This document shows positions 45,511 to 53,917 of a stretch of 64,000 nt of DNA, piece after piece. The notes beneath the pieces are model-generated. The model searched no databases and was not told the origin of the DNA. It saw only the letters and a program-made list of their open reading frames with translations. This DNA is from GCA-002708315 sp963676635 (lineage in GTDB: Bacteria; Bacteroidota; Bacteroidia; Bacteroidales; F082), in the NCBI GenBank assembly GCA_963676635.1, contig OY781105.1:1488001-1552000 (forward strand). The letters run 5' to 3'. Numbering within the stretch: the first letter of the stretch is position 1; the number at the start of each line of letters is the position of its first letter. Made by a program: the position numbers and the translations under genes.

Positions 45511-45686
45511 AAAATCTGACAGGTTCCTGAAATTCAAAAACCCTAATGAGTGATTCTGTCACATAAAATAAAAAAAAAGGCCGTCATGCCGAACGACGAA
45601 GGAGGAGGGATCTCCTGAGGATCAGGTAGCGATAAGAAACCCCAAATATAAAAGCACCCAGCTGCTTTTGCTCAAAGCCGCCTTAC

Positions 45687-45788
45687 AATCACCCAGCCCT
45701 AAAGAGCAGGGTTACTGGTGTATTTCTGATATTCTGGGTTTCTTCTGGCATCAACAAACCCTTAAGGGTTGTTTTGTGGGTGATAATT
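45687..45788 (+). repeat. ATCACCCA...TGGGTGAT repeat, copy 6
   Basis: 102-bp copy; the preceding bases 45579-45680 contain a second intact copy of the IS110 target. Confidence 0.75.
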
Positions 45789-45865
45789 GAAATTGTGACT
45801 GATTCCTGAATATTTAAATCCCATCGCCATCCCCCTTTGCAAAGTCGCATTTTTATTGTCTGAAT

Positions 45866-46344
45866 CAGGATTTAAGGATTATAGGATTAACAGGATTCTT
45901 TATGGTATAGGTGACCTGTTCAATTAACTGTGTCATCATGAAATTCTTCCGAACTTTTCAACCTTTCAACTTTTCAACCTTTCAACTTCGTAGCCCTGAA
46001 AGGGCGTCCTGTAATAGCATAGGGCGGAAGCCCTATGACCATGTCGAAGTACGTATTAAGGCTGAAAGCCTGGCCTGTTTTTGTGGGCTTTGCGTTGCGA
46101 ATAATTTAAGAAAAACCCACCATAAACGAACCCCAACGTCGTCATTGCGAGCGGCTTAAGGTATATTTATATTTCAACGACGTGATTTTATGCCGCGTGG
46201 CAATCTGTTGGGAGAATGGCAGTTCCGGTTTTGTCTAACAGATTGCTTCGGCAACTAAACTTTTGTGATAAGTTTTAACAATGCAATCGCCTCGCAATGA
46301 CGACATTTTTTTCTGTTTTTGTGGGTTTTGCGTTGTGAATAATT
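45866..46344. repeat. Large duplicated noncoding block, copy 2
   Basis: Nearly identical to 42158-42636. Its last 238 bp (46075-46312) are then repeated in tandem at 46313-46550. Confidence 0.8.
46140..46302. repeat. CGTCATTGCGAG palindromic repeat, copy 2
   Basis: 163 bp, same limits and inverted ends as copy 1. Confidence 0.8.
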
Positions 46345-46377
46345 TAAGAAAAACCCACCATAAACCAAACCCAGGGT

Positions 46378-46540
46378 CGTCATTGCGAGCGGCTTAACGT
46401 ATACTTATAATTCAACGACATGATTTTATGCCGCGTGGCAATATGTTGGGAGAAAGGCAGTCCCGGTTTTGTCTAACAGATTACTTCGGCAACTTGACTT
46501 TTGTGATAAGTTTTAACAATGCAATCGCCTCGCAATGACG
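46378..46540. repeat. CGTCATTGCGAG palindromic repeat, copy 3
   Basis: 163 bp, tandem to copy 2 at a 238-bp offset; some substitutions (GTATACTTATAATTCAACGAC). Confidence 0.8.
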
Positions 46541-46786
46541 GCATTTTCTTTTGTTTTTTGTGGGTTTTGCATTGCGAATAATTTATGAAAAACCATCGCT
46601 GAACGTAGATTAAAAGAGAAAGATTGAATGTAAAGTACATTAGCTGCAGTGAGATAAACCCCACAACTCTGCTCGCCGTTTTTGACATGGCCACCGCGCA
46701 GTACCGTGTTAATCATGAAGATCGTTCTTCGTAAGAATATTCGGCAGGGTGGGTTGTTTGAAATTCAGGAACCTGGCAGGTTTTAA

Positions 46787-46917
46787 AATATTACCCACAA
46801 AACCATCCTTAAGGTTGGTTGATGCCAGAAAAATACCAGAACATCAGCAATCCACCAGTATCCCAGTCCTTTTTTTAATCGCCGTAGCCTTGGCGCAGGA
46901 GATAGGGGTGGGTGATT
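46787..46917 (-). repeat. ATCACCCA...TGGGTGAT repeat, copy 7, inverted
   Basis: Reverse orientation, more diverged, with an inserted AATCGCCGTAGCCTTGGCG segment at the same place as in copy 5. The 46918-47110 stretch beyond holds no gene. Confidence 0.65.
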
Positions 46918-47117
46918 ACCTTGCGGCTTTGAGCAAAAAAAGCATAAGCGAATTTATCGATTCCCCATAAATAAATTAAAAAATCATCAAGATACCTCCA
47001 AATCTCAAAGTCTCTTCAGTCCTCAAATCCACATGTCGCAAAGTCTCCATGGCTCCCAGTCGCATTTTCATTCCCTTGCAAAATCCTGTCTTCTTGTAAA
47101 TCCTTACTCCCAATTAC

Positions 47118-47257
47118 CACAAGTGTCACCAACACTTACCACAAGTGATATTACTCCTTTTCACTTGTGATAACAGTTGGTATCACCTGTGATAAGGGGT
47201 GCCAGAACAAGTGATAATTTTTGTATCACAAGTGCTTTCGGCGACAGGGTAATTACC
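47118..47257. repeat. Array C: seven palindromic words at 22-bp spacing
   Basis: Centres 47121.5 and 47143.5 (CACAAGTG), 47165.5 (CACTTGTG), 47187.5 (CACCTGTG), 47209.5 (AACAAGTG), 47230.5 (CACAAGTG, 1 bp early) and 47252.5 (GGTAATTACC, perfect palindrome). Words and orientations vary, the 22-bp phase does not. The following 47258-48000 has no gene I can support. Confidence 0.75.
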
Positions 47258-48009
47258 AACCTGAACTATTGCTCACCATGCAACAAAATTACAATTACAG
47301 ACTGAGTATAATCATTCAGACTACACCTCTCTCATCTACACATCAGGTGTATGATGCATCATCGAAAGAGTAACGAATTTAATAAAAGTAAGACTGTATT
47401 TCTATGTACAAATGTCTGGTTTCGAATTTTGAAATATCACAAACAATATTTATAGATTACTGCGTTTCTTCGCGTTATAAGATAGAATATCATTGCATTA
47501 CACACACTTACGGAGGTTTTAATTTCATGTATTCCAGATATTTATCTGGATTTGTAACATTAATCTTATTTAAATGACATAGAACAATAGAAGCTGAATA
47601 TAGTCTCTGCATCAGGAAACACTTATAAGCTATCCCCAGAAAACATAACACAACATATGCCTCAAAAATGCGCTTATGTAACCTGTTTATGATCCGGTCT
47701 GCCAATGCAAACCATCTGTATTCATTCATTTGTAATAATTATAGTCAATATTTTAGCTTCCGGAATAATCGGACTACCTTTAGCATAAGTACTAAAAAGT
47801 AGCATACCAAAGAGTTATGCTGCTATCAGAATCAGTCTTCTGCTACTAAAAAGCTTGTCCGGACTTAACAAAAACTTAGTGAGTTTATGGTTAATCTTCC
47901 TGGATTTTAAGCTGTAAATATACGAAAAAGTTTCAAAGTAATGGTGCTGTTTTTACAATTACTTTTTATAATGATGATATTTTTTGAGTAAAACAATTTC
48001 TCAATAAAC

Positions 48010-48126
48010 AAGCTTATCGACTAAGAATACAAGCTCATCGGACAAGTCGTGCGTGCTCATGAATTGGGTTACGGATGAGCATAAAACGACTAACCAAAGC
48101 GCTTCCAATGATTGCTCCATGCGCTT
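48010..48126. repeat. Array E: six related words at 21-22-bp spacing
   Basis: Words AAGCTTAT (centre 48013.5), AAGCTCAT (48034.5), GTGCTCAT (48056.5), ATGAGCAT (48078.5), the palindrome AAGCGCTT (48100.5) and TGCGCTTG (48122.5). Steps are 21, 22, 22, 22, 22 bp. Weaker than arrays A-C because the words are less symmetrical. Confidence 0.55.
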
Positions 48127-48223
48127 GTGATTTTATGGCATTTTTTAACAAATTAGGGCACTCAAAATATTGGTGAAAATACTGCTGAAATGACTAGTAA
48201 AATGACTGCTAAAATGAAGTGAA

Positions 48224-48650
48224 AAAGTCTGCACTTTCTTTGCTCTTTCTTTTCACTTTTTGACCAAAAGTCTGCATTTTTTAACGTTATTGTACTGTTT
48301 TCCGTTTAAACTCTCTTAATTTTTGACCCTGAAATGAAAAATTTCAAATCTATCAAAAAAAAAAGTGCTTTTTGACCTGCTTTACGGGCTTATAACTTTG
48401 TTTTCTTCACTGTATGCATTCATTATAATATCATATATATACGCTATGTATATATCAAAAAGTGCAGACTTTTTAGAAAAAGTGCAAAGAAAGTGCAGAC
48501 TTTTTTGACAGGTTTACACCATTATTTCGCTATGACTGTGATACTTGTGCAAAGAGTGCAGACTTTATACCTCTACTATGTTTATTATTTTTCAAATAAT
48601 AAAAAAATATATAAATATATATAGTATAGGAAGAAAAAGTCTGCACTTTC
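48224..48650. repeat. Six AAAGTCTGCACTTT-type words in both orientations
   Basis: AAAGTCTGCACTTTC at 48224 and 48636, AAAGTCTGCATTTT at 48267, and the reverse form GTGCAGACTTT at 48462, 48493 and 48557. Each full word is an imperfect palindrome (AAAGT...ACTTT). Surrounding DNA is very AT-rich. Such clusters resemble iterons or regulator sites of a mobile replicon, but no replication gene survives here apart from the possible remnant at 48734. Confidence 0.6.
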
Positions 48651-48733
48651 TGCACTTTTGACCAAAAATTACCGGATTTTATGCCGGAATTTATCACCAA
48701 TTTTCACCACGTACTAAAGTCGGATTTTCGACC

Positions 48734-48979
48734 CTAAAAACCCATTGTCTCCTCTAGATCTTCAGCGACCTTTTTTATATCAGCAGCCAACAATCTCAAA
48801 GCATCATCTGTTTGCTTGTTATATTCAGTCTTGATAGTACTCAAAGCTATCTCATTCCCATCCTTATCCAGAAAATACCTGCTAAACATAAGGAAAAGTT
48901 TGGGTTTATCTTTTTGGTCAAACGACTCTAAACATCTGTTCAGCCCCCCTAACGTCCTGAAAAAGCGCGTAACTATTAA
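48734..48979 (-). pseudogene. C-terminal remnant of an unidentified gene
   Basis: A minus-strand frame of 81 codons plus stop, open from a TAA at 48980-48982 to TAG 48734-48736, with protein-like sequence: VTRFFRTLGGLNRCLESFDQ, then PKLFLMFSRYFLDKDGNEIA, ending ADIKKVAEDLEETMGF. An internal ATG at 48889 would give 50 residues. No promoter or full start is visible, so it is probably the tail of a lost gene. I do not recognise the family; by position beside the AAAGTCTGCAC words it may stem from a mobile element. Confidence 0.4.
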
Positions 48980-49185
48980 TTAATCTGTTCAACGTCAGGC
49001 TTTCTCTGCAGTTTTCTCCTGGTCTCCTGGTCTCCAAGTCCCTCCTTGCCCGCCGAAGCCTTGGCGGAGGAGGGGCCAGTCCCTCAAGTCCCTTCAGTCC
49101 CTTAAGTCTCTCCAGTCTGCTAACTGCATAAAATACCTGTCTATCTTAAATCAAATGGTATACTTTTGAATTGAAGTACTGGTAT

Positions 49186-49304
49186 ACTTTTAAGTTGAAA
49201 TAGACAATCACTTGTCCCACCAATCATTATCACTAATGTCGTTACTCATTTTCACCTGTGTAGTTGATCATTATCACTTGCGGTAATGATTGCTCTCATT
49301 TGTG
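49186..49304. repeat. Array D: five to six words at 22-bp spacing
   Basis: Centres 49190.5 (ACTT-TT-AAGT), 49212.5 (CACTTGTC), 49234.5 (CACTAATG), 49256.5 (CACCTGTG), 49278.5 (CACTTGCG) and 49300.5 (CATTTGTG), all steps 22 bp. It lies about 195 bp before a promoter-like box at 49499. A separate 24-bp tandem duplication (TGGTATACTTTT) at 49156-49199 precedes it. Confidence 0.68.
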
Positions 49305-49498
49305 ATATTTATTAATTGATTTTTTCTAATTGGTGTTTACATAACCCTACATAAATAGATTAACTTAAGATAGATGATAATTGACGTAAGTTATTTGATG
49401 AGTAATCGCTTTCTCACAATGATTTATAAAACGATGGATAACGTTGGACTATGTTGAATAATCCTATTAGATTATGTATTTTTAATCAAAAAATTACG

Positions 49499-49506
49499 TA
49501 TATTTG
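49499..49506 (+). promoter_or_regulatory. -7 promoter-like box in the gene desert
   Basis: TATATTTG, a full TAnnTTTG match, followed 47 bases later by ATG 49554. It is the best promoter match I see in 47-50 kb. Confidence 0.45.
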
Positions 49507-49553
49507 CATGCTTAATCTTAGCATTAACCTAATAAAACAAACAATACTCAATT

Positions 49554-49838
49554 ATGCAACCAGTACTTTTTTTGATAATCACAGTATTCACTGCAGGCTC
49601 TTTCGTTGCTAAAGTATTAACAAACAGCATGAAATCTTCTGTAAGCTCTACAGTTGGTTCTGAGTCTGCTTTGATTGGGCACTACTATCCCGGAGAAGAT
49701 CCGATGGGATCAGCAATGATTCCATCGAACTTACGCAATAAGATTACAAGATGCTTAAGAAAGAGAATTCGCTGTTTATTTACTATGCCTTGCTACCTGA
49801 GGGATTATGAGTCCTGTGGCATAGACGAGCACACTTAA
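49554..49838 (+). CDS. Hypothetical small protein, doubtful
   Basis: 94 codons after the promoter-like box at 49499. The start MQPVLFLIITVFTAGSFVAKVL could be a membrane or signal segment; the rest is Arg/Lys-rich (NLRNKITRCLRKRIRCLF) with four Cys. I recognise no family. It may be a real small membrane protein or only a noncoding transcript. Downstream, 49842-50590 contains a TGGATTTG/CAAATCCA stem (49877-49938), a GTTCTTTGACGTATTG phrase, and 50155-50310 with the mini-palindromes CCGACTCAGTCGG and CCGCCTCAGGCGG, but no gene. Confidence 0.3.
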   Translation: MQPVLFLIITVFTAGSFVAKVLTNSMKSSVSSTVGSESALIGHYYPGEDPMGSAMIPSNLRNKITRCLRKRIRCLFTMPCYLRDYESCGIDEHT

Positions 49839-50596
49839 CGCTCCTAGATGATTAAATCGTACTTTAAGTCTTGTTTGTATGGATTTGTATAAGAATGGAG
49901 GCTGTAGTAGAGGGAGAAGTCCGCAAATCCACAGGATTTAAAATTGTTCTTTGACGTATTGAAAAAAAAGTTAAGCTATGTCTGAAAACAGAGATTATTT
50001 GGCTATGAATAGCATTGGACTCACAATAATATTTGTGCACGATTACAGCATCTTAGATGGTACCTTTGTCGTATTAAGTACAGCATTTTTGGTTTAACAC
50101 CTCCGACGAATAAAAATCAAGTCACCACCAACACAAACTCCATCCCTCTCCCCTGCCCTGTTATGTGGTGAGTAGTGAATGGTGGCCGTGTCCGACTCAG
50201 TCGGATGAATAGTGAGCCGTGTCCGCCCACCGGCGGATGGTGAGCTGCGCATATTTTTCACCTTGTCACCTTGTCCCTGCCTGACCGCCTCAGGCGGTTC
50301 CCTTGTCCCTCCATACACCATTCATATAAATATTATTTATATATTTGAAACTCATTAATTATTGAAACTAAAAAAACTGGACTTGCTAAGATACTATCAC
50401 ACATATTTTGAGTAGTAATTGAGGTAATTTATTGCTTTTTTTTGTTTTGGTATAGGGCTTATTAGCAGGGTGTTGTACGAATTGCATGTGACTGAGGGGG
50501 CGGAGCTGTGGATGAAGTGAAACAGAAGTGAGTGCAGGTTGCTACTATACCCAGATATTGTAAATATTATTCTGCATAATAACTGTTCTAATTGTA

Positions 50597-50663
50597 TTTT
50601 TGATAGGCGAACGTAGTTGCACGTGTCTTCCGCCACGGCGGATGAGACTACGCTCAGTGGGGG
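50597..50663 (-). repeat. CCCCACTGAGCGTAGT hairpin repeat, left flank of GxxExxY array
   Basis: Reverse copy of the 42711 repeat with a CCGCCACGGCGG mini-palindrome in its loop. Together with about 35 bases before it (CTGCATAATAACT...), it recurs at 52891-52957 in the same orientation on the other side of the array. Confidence 0.7.
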
Positions 50664-50793
50664 TTAATGAAAAAATTGTCTGAATCAGGATTTACAGGAT
50701 GACAGGATGAACAGGATTTGAAAAAATAATAGTGTACAGGATAGTAAGATGTACAAGATTTTATATTAACAGGATGGAAAAAAATAATTGTTT

Positions 50794-51207
50794 ATGACCT
50801 TAGATGAACTGACTTACAAAATAAATGGTTGTGCAATGAAAGTACATAATACCCTGGGCAATGGATTTCAGTAAGTCATTTACCAGAGATGTTTGGCTAT
50901 TGAATTGGAGCATGCAGGTATTTCTTTTGCCAGAGAACAAGAACATGCCATTTACTATGAAGATATTGAAGTAGGCACAAGACGCGTTGATTTTGTGGTG
51001 GAAGATTTGGTAATTGTCGAACTAAAAGCACTCATCAACTTAGAAGATGTGCACCTGACGCAAGCTAAAAACTATGTTGTGGCCTACGATAAGCCTATTG
51101 GCTTGCTAATCAATTTTGGTGGCAAAAGTTTACAGTTTAAAAAAATATACAACCCCAAATACATCAAACAAAGTAATCAGGAAATCCTTAAATCAGGAAA
51201 ATCCTGA
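50794..51207 (+). pseudogene. GxxExxY protein, copy 1, nonsense at the motif Glu
   Basis: Identical in frame to the other copies, but codon 27 is TAA (50872-50874) where the others have GAA. This is the Glu of the GxxExxY motif (GFQEVIY in the other copies). It keeps an ATG start at 50794. A restart at TTG 50893 would give only the C-terminal 104 residues, including the DFVVEDLVIVELKA nuclease-like core. Also has Val for Ala in RRVDFVV. Confidence 0.75.
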
Positions 51208-51325
51208 TTCAGACAAAAAAGAATACAGGATGACAGGATGAACAGGATTTGAAAAAATAATAGTGTACAGGATAGTAAGATGTACAAGATTTTATATTAA
51301 CAGGATGGAAAAAAAATAATTGTTT

Positions 51326-51739
51326 ATGACCTTAGATGAACTGACATACAAAATAAATGGTTGTGCAATGAAAGTACATAATACCCTGGGCAATGGATTT
51401 CAGGAAGTCATTTACCAGAGATGTTTGGCTATTGAATTGGAGCATGCAGGTATTTCTTTTGCCAGAGAACAAGAACATGCCATTTACTATGAAGATATTG
51501 AAGTAGGCACAAGACGCGCTGATTTTGTGGTGGAAGATTTGGTAATTGTCGAACTAAAAGCACTCATCAACTTAGAAGATGTGCACCTGGCGCAAGCTAA
51601 AAACTATGTTGTAGCCTACGATAAGCCTATTGGCTAGCTAATCAATTTTGGTGGCAAAAGTTTACAGTTTAAAAAAATATACAACCCCAAATACACCAAA
51701 CAAAGTAATCAGGAAATCCTTAAATCAGGAAAATCCTGA
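51326..51739 (+). pseudogene. GxxExxY protein, copy 2, C-terminally truncated
   Basis: ATG start (MTLDELTYKINGCAMKVH) and intact motif GFQEVIY, but TAG at 51635-51637 replaces TTG after PIG, removing the last 34 residues (LLINFGGKSLQFKK and beyond). The PD-(D/E)XK-like core (ADFVVEDLVIVELKAL) is retained, so a 103-residue product is possible. Confidence 0.75.
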
Positions 51740-51856
51740 TTCAGACAAAAAAGAATACAGGATGACAGGATGAACAGGATTTGAAAAAATAATAGTGTAC
51801 AGGATAGTAAGATGTACAAGATTTTATATTAACAGGATGAAAAAAAATAATTGTTT

Positions 51857-52270
51857 TTGACCTTAGATGAACTGACATACAAAATAAATGGTTGTGCAAT
51901 GAAAGTACATAATACCCTGGGCAATGGATTTCAGGAAGTCATTTACCAGAGATGTTTGGCTATTGAATTGGAGCATGCAGTTATTTCTTTTGCCAGAGAA
52001 CAAGAACATGCCATTTACTATGAAGATATTGAAGTAGGCACAAGACGCGCTGATTTTGTGGTGGAAGATTTGGTAATTATCGAACTAAAAGCACTCATCA
52101 ACTTAGAAGATGTGCACCTGGCGCAAGCTAAAAACTATGCTGTGGCCTACGATAAGCCTATTGGCTTGCTAATCAATTTTGGTGGCAAAAGTTTACAGTT
52201 TAAAAAAATATACAACCCCAAATACACCAAACAAAGTAATCAGGAAATCCTTAAATCAGGAAAATCCTGA
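51857..52270 (+). CDS. GxxExxY protein, copy 3, start codon changed to TTG
   Basis: Full-length frame (137-139 residues depending on start). The codon equivalent to the ATG of copies 1 and 2 is TTG; an in-frame TTG also lies two codons upstream (51851). Members of the GxxExxY family have a restriction-endonuclease-like core: here Asp and Glu-x-Lys in RRADFVVEDLVIIELKAL. Biological role of the family is unclear. Carries Val for Gly in HAVISF. Confidence 0.7.
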   Translation: MTLDELTYKINGCAMKVHNTLGNGFQEVIYQRCLAIELEHAVISFAREQEHAIYYEDIEVGTRRADFVVEDLVIIELKALINLEDVHLAQAKNYAVAYDKPIGLLINFGGKSLQFKKIYNPKYTKQSNQEILKSGKS

Positions 52271-52345
52271 TTCAGACAAAAAAGAATACAGAATAGTAAG
52301 ATGTACAAGATTTTATATTAACAGGATGAAAAAAAATAATTGTTT

Positions 52346-52759
52346 ATAACCTTCGATGAACTGACATACAAAATAAATGGTTGTGCAATGAAAGTACATA
52401 ATACCCTGGGCAATGGATTTCAGGAAGTCATTTACCAGAGATGTTTGGCTATTGAATTGGAGCATGCAGGTATTTCTTTTGCCAGAGAACAAGAACATGC
52501 CATTTACTATGAAGATATTGAAGTAGGCACAAGACGCGCTGATTTTGTGGTGGAAGATTTGGTAATTGTCGAACTAAAAGCACTCATCAACTTAGAAGAT
52601 GTGCACCTGGCGCAAGCTAAAAACTATGTTGTGGCCTACGATAAGCCTATTGGCTTGCTAATCAATTTTGGTGGCAAAAGTTTACAGTTTAAAAAAATAT
52701 ACAACCCCAAATACATCAAACAAAGTAATCAGGAAATCCTTAAATCAGGAAAATCCTGA
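52346..52759 (+). CDS. GxxExxY protein, copy 4, start codon changed to ATA
   Basis: Full-length, intact motif GFQEVIY and core ADFVVEDLVIVELKAL. The ancestral ATG is ATA here; translation could begin at TTG 52340 (MFITFDELTYK). It is the copy next to the right-end repeat and differs from the others mainly in its shortened leader. If TTG works this is the best candidate for a functional protein. Confidence 0.7.
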   Translation: MTFDELTYKINGCAMKVHNTLGNGFQEVIYQRCLAIELEHAGISFAREQEHAIYYEDIEVGTRRADFVVEDLVIVELKALINLEDVHLAQAKNYVVAYDKPIGLLINFGGKSLQFKKIYNPKYIKQSNQEILKSGKS

Positions 52760-52890
52760 TTCAGACAAAAAAGAATACAGGATGACACAAATAGAACAAC
52801 ATAAATTAAGTAAAACTCCCCTCTGGGTGTAATTTGAAACTACACCCAAATACTGCAAATAAAATTCTGCATAATAACTTTTCTAATTGT

Positions 52891-52957
52891 TTTTTTGATA
52901 GGCGAGCGTAGTTGCACGTGTCTTCCGCCAAGGCGGATGAAATTACACTCAGTGGGG
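52891..52957 (-). repeat. CCCCACTGAGTGTAATT hairpin repeat, right flank of GxxExxY array
   Basis: Same element and orientation as 50597-50663, with CCGCCAAGGCGG in the loop. The rest of 52769-53229 holds a reversed TTCTGAACAGGATTTAAGGAT relic (53045-53085) like that at 42150, and a TATTTTCG box at 53193 close to the next gene. Confidence 0.7.
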
Positions 52958-53229
52958 AGTAACTTTGAGACTTTGCGACAGAGCGAAAAATCACAAAGAT
53001 TAGCTTACACTTCAACCACCTATACAACAATGAACCCTGTCAATCCTAAAATCCTTAAATCCTGTTCAGAAATTGTTATAACACAAGCCAGGAGACTCGC
53101 GCTATTCATAAAAATCCAATATTATTTCACCTATCCCTCAAGTCCCATTTCCAAAATCTTCTTAATTTTCTAAAAGTATAACTTACATTTTGTATTTTCG
53201 CCGTCGTACTTTTCAAACTACATTACAGA

Positions 53230-53886
53230 ATGATTAAAGTTTCAATTATCGAAGAAAATCCGGTGCTTTGTGATGCATTTACTGCTTTACTGGCCGATAT
53301 TGATGATATTGAAATAGAATGCACTTGTAATTCATTCGATGAGTTTGTGAATAGCGACAGAAGTTTTGTGCCAAATGTGCTTATTGCTGTTTTTCACACA
53401 GCAAACGATAAGCATGTGGAGGATATTAAAAGGGTTACTAATGCTTTTCCAAAGGTAAAAGTGTTGGTACTTTCATTGTATCATGATGAAAAACAAGTGC
53501 TTAAAATGATCAAAGCCGGCGCCAAAGGCCATTTGGGTAACGACACTAACAGATCTGAAATTATTGAAGCAATTTACACTCTTAGAAATGGTTATGAGTT
53601 TTATGCCAAAACAATTACTAATATACTGTTAAGCAGTTATCTTGCCGACAAGGATATTGACACAAGCGCTAAGGAAGACAGACAACGTGATCTGTCGGCC
53701 AGGGAAATGGAGGTGTTTAAACTATTCGCTGAGGGTTATTCCAACAGAACTATAGCCTCGAAACTGTTTATCAGCGTACGTACTGTGGAGACTCATAAAA
53801 ACAATATTATGAAAAAGATAGGTTTGAAAACTACTGTGGATCTTGTTAAGTTTGCTATTAAAAACAACATTATTGAACTCGACTAA
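53230..53886 (+). CDS. LuxR/NarL-type response regulator with degenerate receiver
   Basis: A 218-residue regulator with a receiver-like domain (1-120) and a LuxR helix-turn-helix (about 150-215: LSAREMEVFKLFAEGYSNRT, then SVRTVETHKNNIMKKIGLKT). In the receiver the acidic pair is EEN, the phosphoacceptor position in PNVLIAVFHTA has no Asp (family PDVVLLDI), and the conserved Lys of AGAKGYLLKD is replaced (AGAKGHLGND). It is therefore probably phosphorylation-independent. The partner kinase, if any, is not in the window. It lies just right of the repeat desert. Confidence 0.85.
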   Translation: MIKVSIIEENPVLCDAFTALLADIDDIEIECTCNSFDEFVNSDRSFVPNVLIAVFHTANDKHVEDIKRVTNAFPKVKVLVLSLYHDEKQVLKMIKAGAKGHLGNDTNRSEIIEAIYTLRNGYEFYAKTITNILLSSYLADKDIDTSAKEDRQRDLSAREMEVFKLFAEGYSNRTIASKLFISVRTVETHKNNIMKKIGLKTTVDLVKFAIKNNIIELD

Positions 53887-53917
53887 ACCAAAAAAACTTC
53901 AACCTTAAACCTTAAAC

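Larger units (their letters stand above)
50676..52768. mobile_element. Inverted-repeat-bounded tandem array of four GxxExxY genes
   Basis: TTGTCTGAATCAGGATTT (50676-50693) and AAATCCTGATTCAGACAA (52751-52768) are perfect 18-bp inverted repeats at the two ends. Inside, a unit of about 531 bp (leader of AGGAT/ACAGGAT words plus gene) is repeated: gene starts at 50794, 51326, 51857 and 52346. The last unit lacks 42 bp of leader. The right-end repeat recurs after each gene and encodes the gene's last two codons and stop. Gene-less relatives of the left end occur at 43218, 45127 and 45857. Mobility is inferred. Confidence 0.6.

Noticed and set aside
47508..47729. 73-codon minus-strand ORF (MNEYRWFALADRII...)
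   Set aside because: No promoter, no family, and poor gene-like composition; not supported.
49156..49199. TGGTATACTTTT direct repeats as part of array D
   Set aside because: They repeat at 24 bp, not 22 bp, and the sequence itself is duplicated, so simple tandem duplication explains them.
49895..49945. RNase P-like phrase (GGGAGAAGTCCGC)
   Set aside because: Only a short resemblance; the other conserved RNase P regions are missing.
50893..51207. Separate 104-codon gene starting at TTG 50893
   Set aside because: It is the 3' part of GxxExxY copy 1 after its nonsense codon, not an independent gene.
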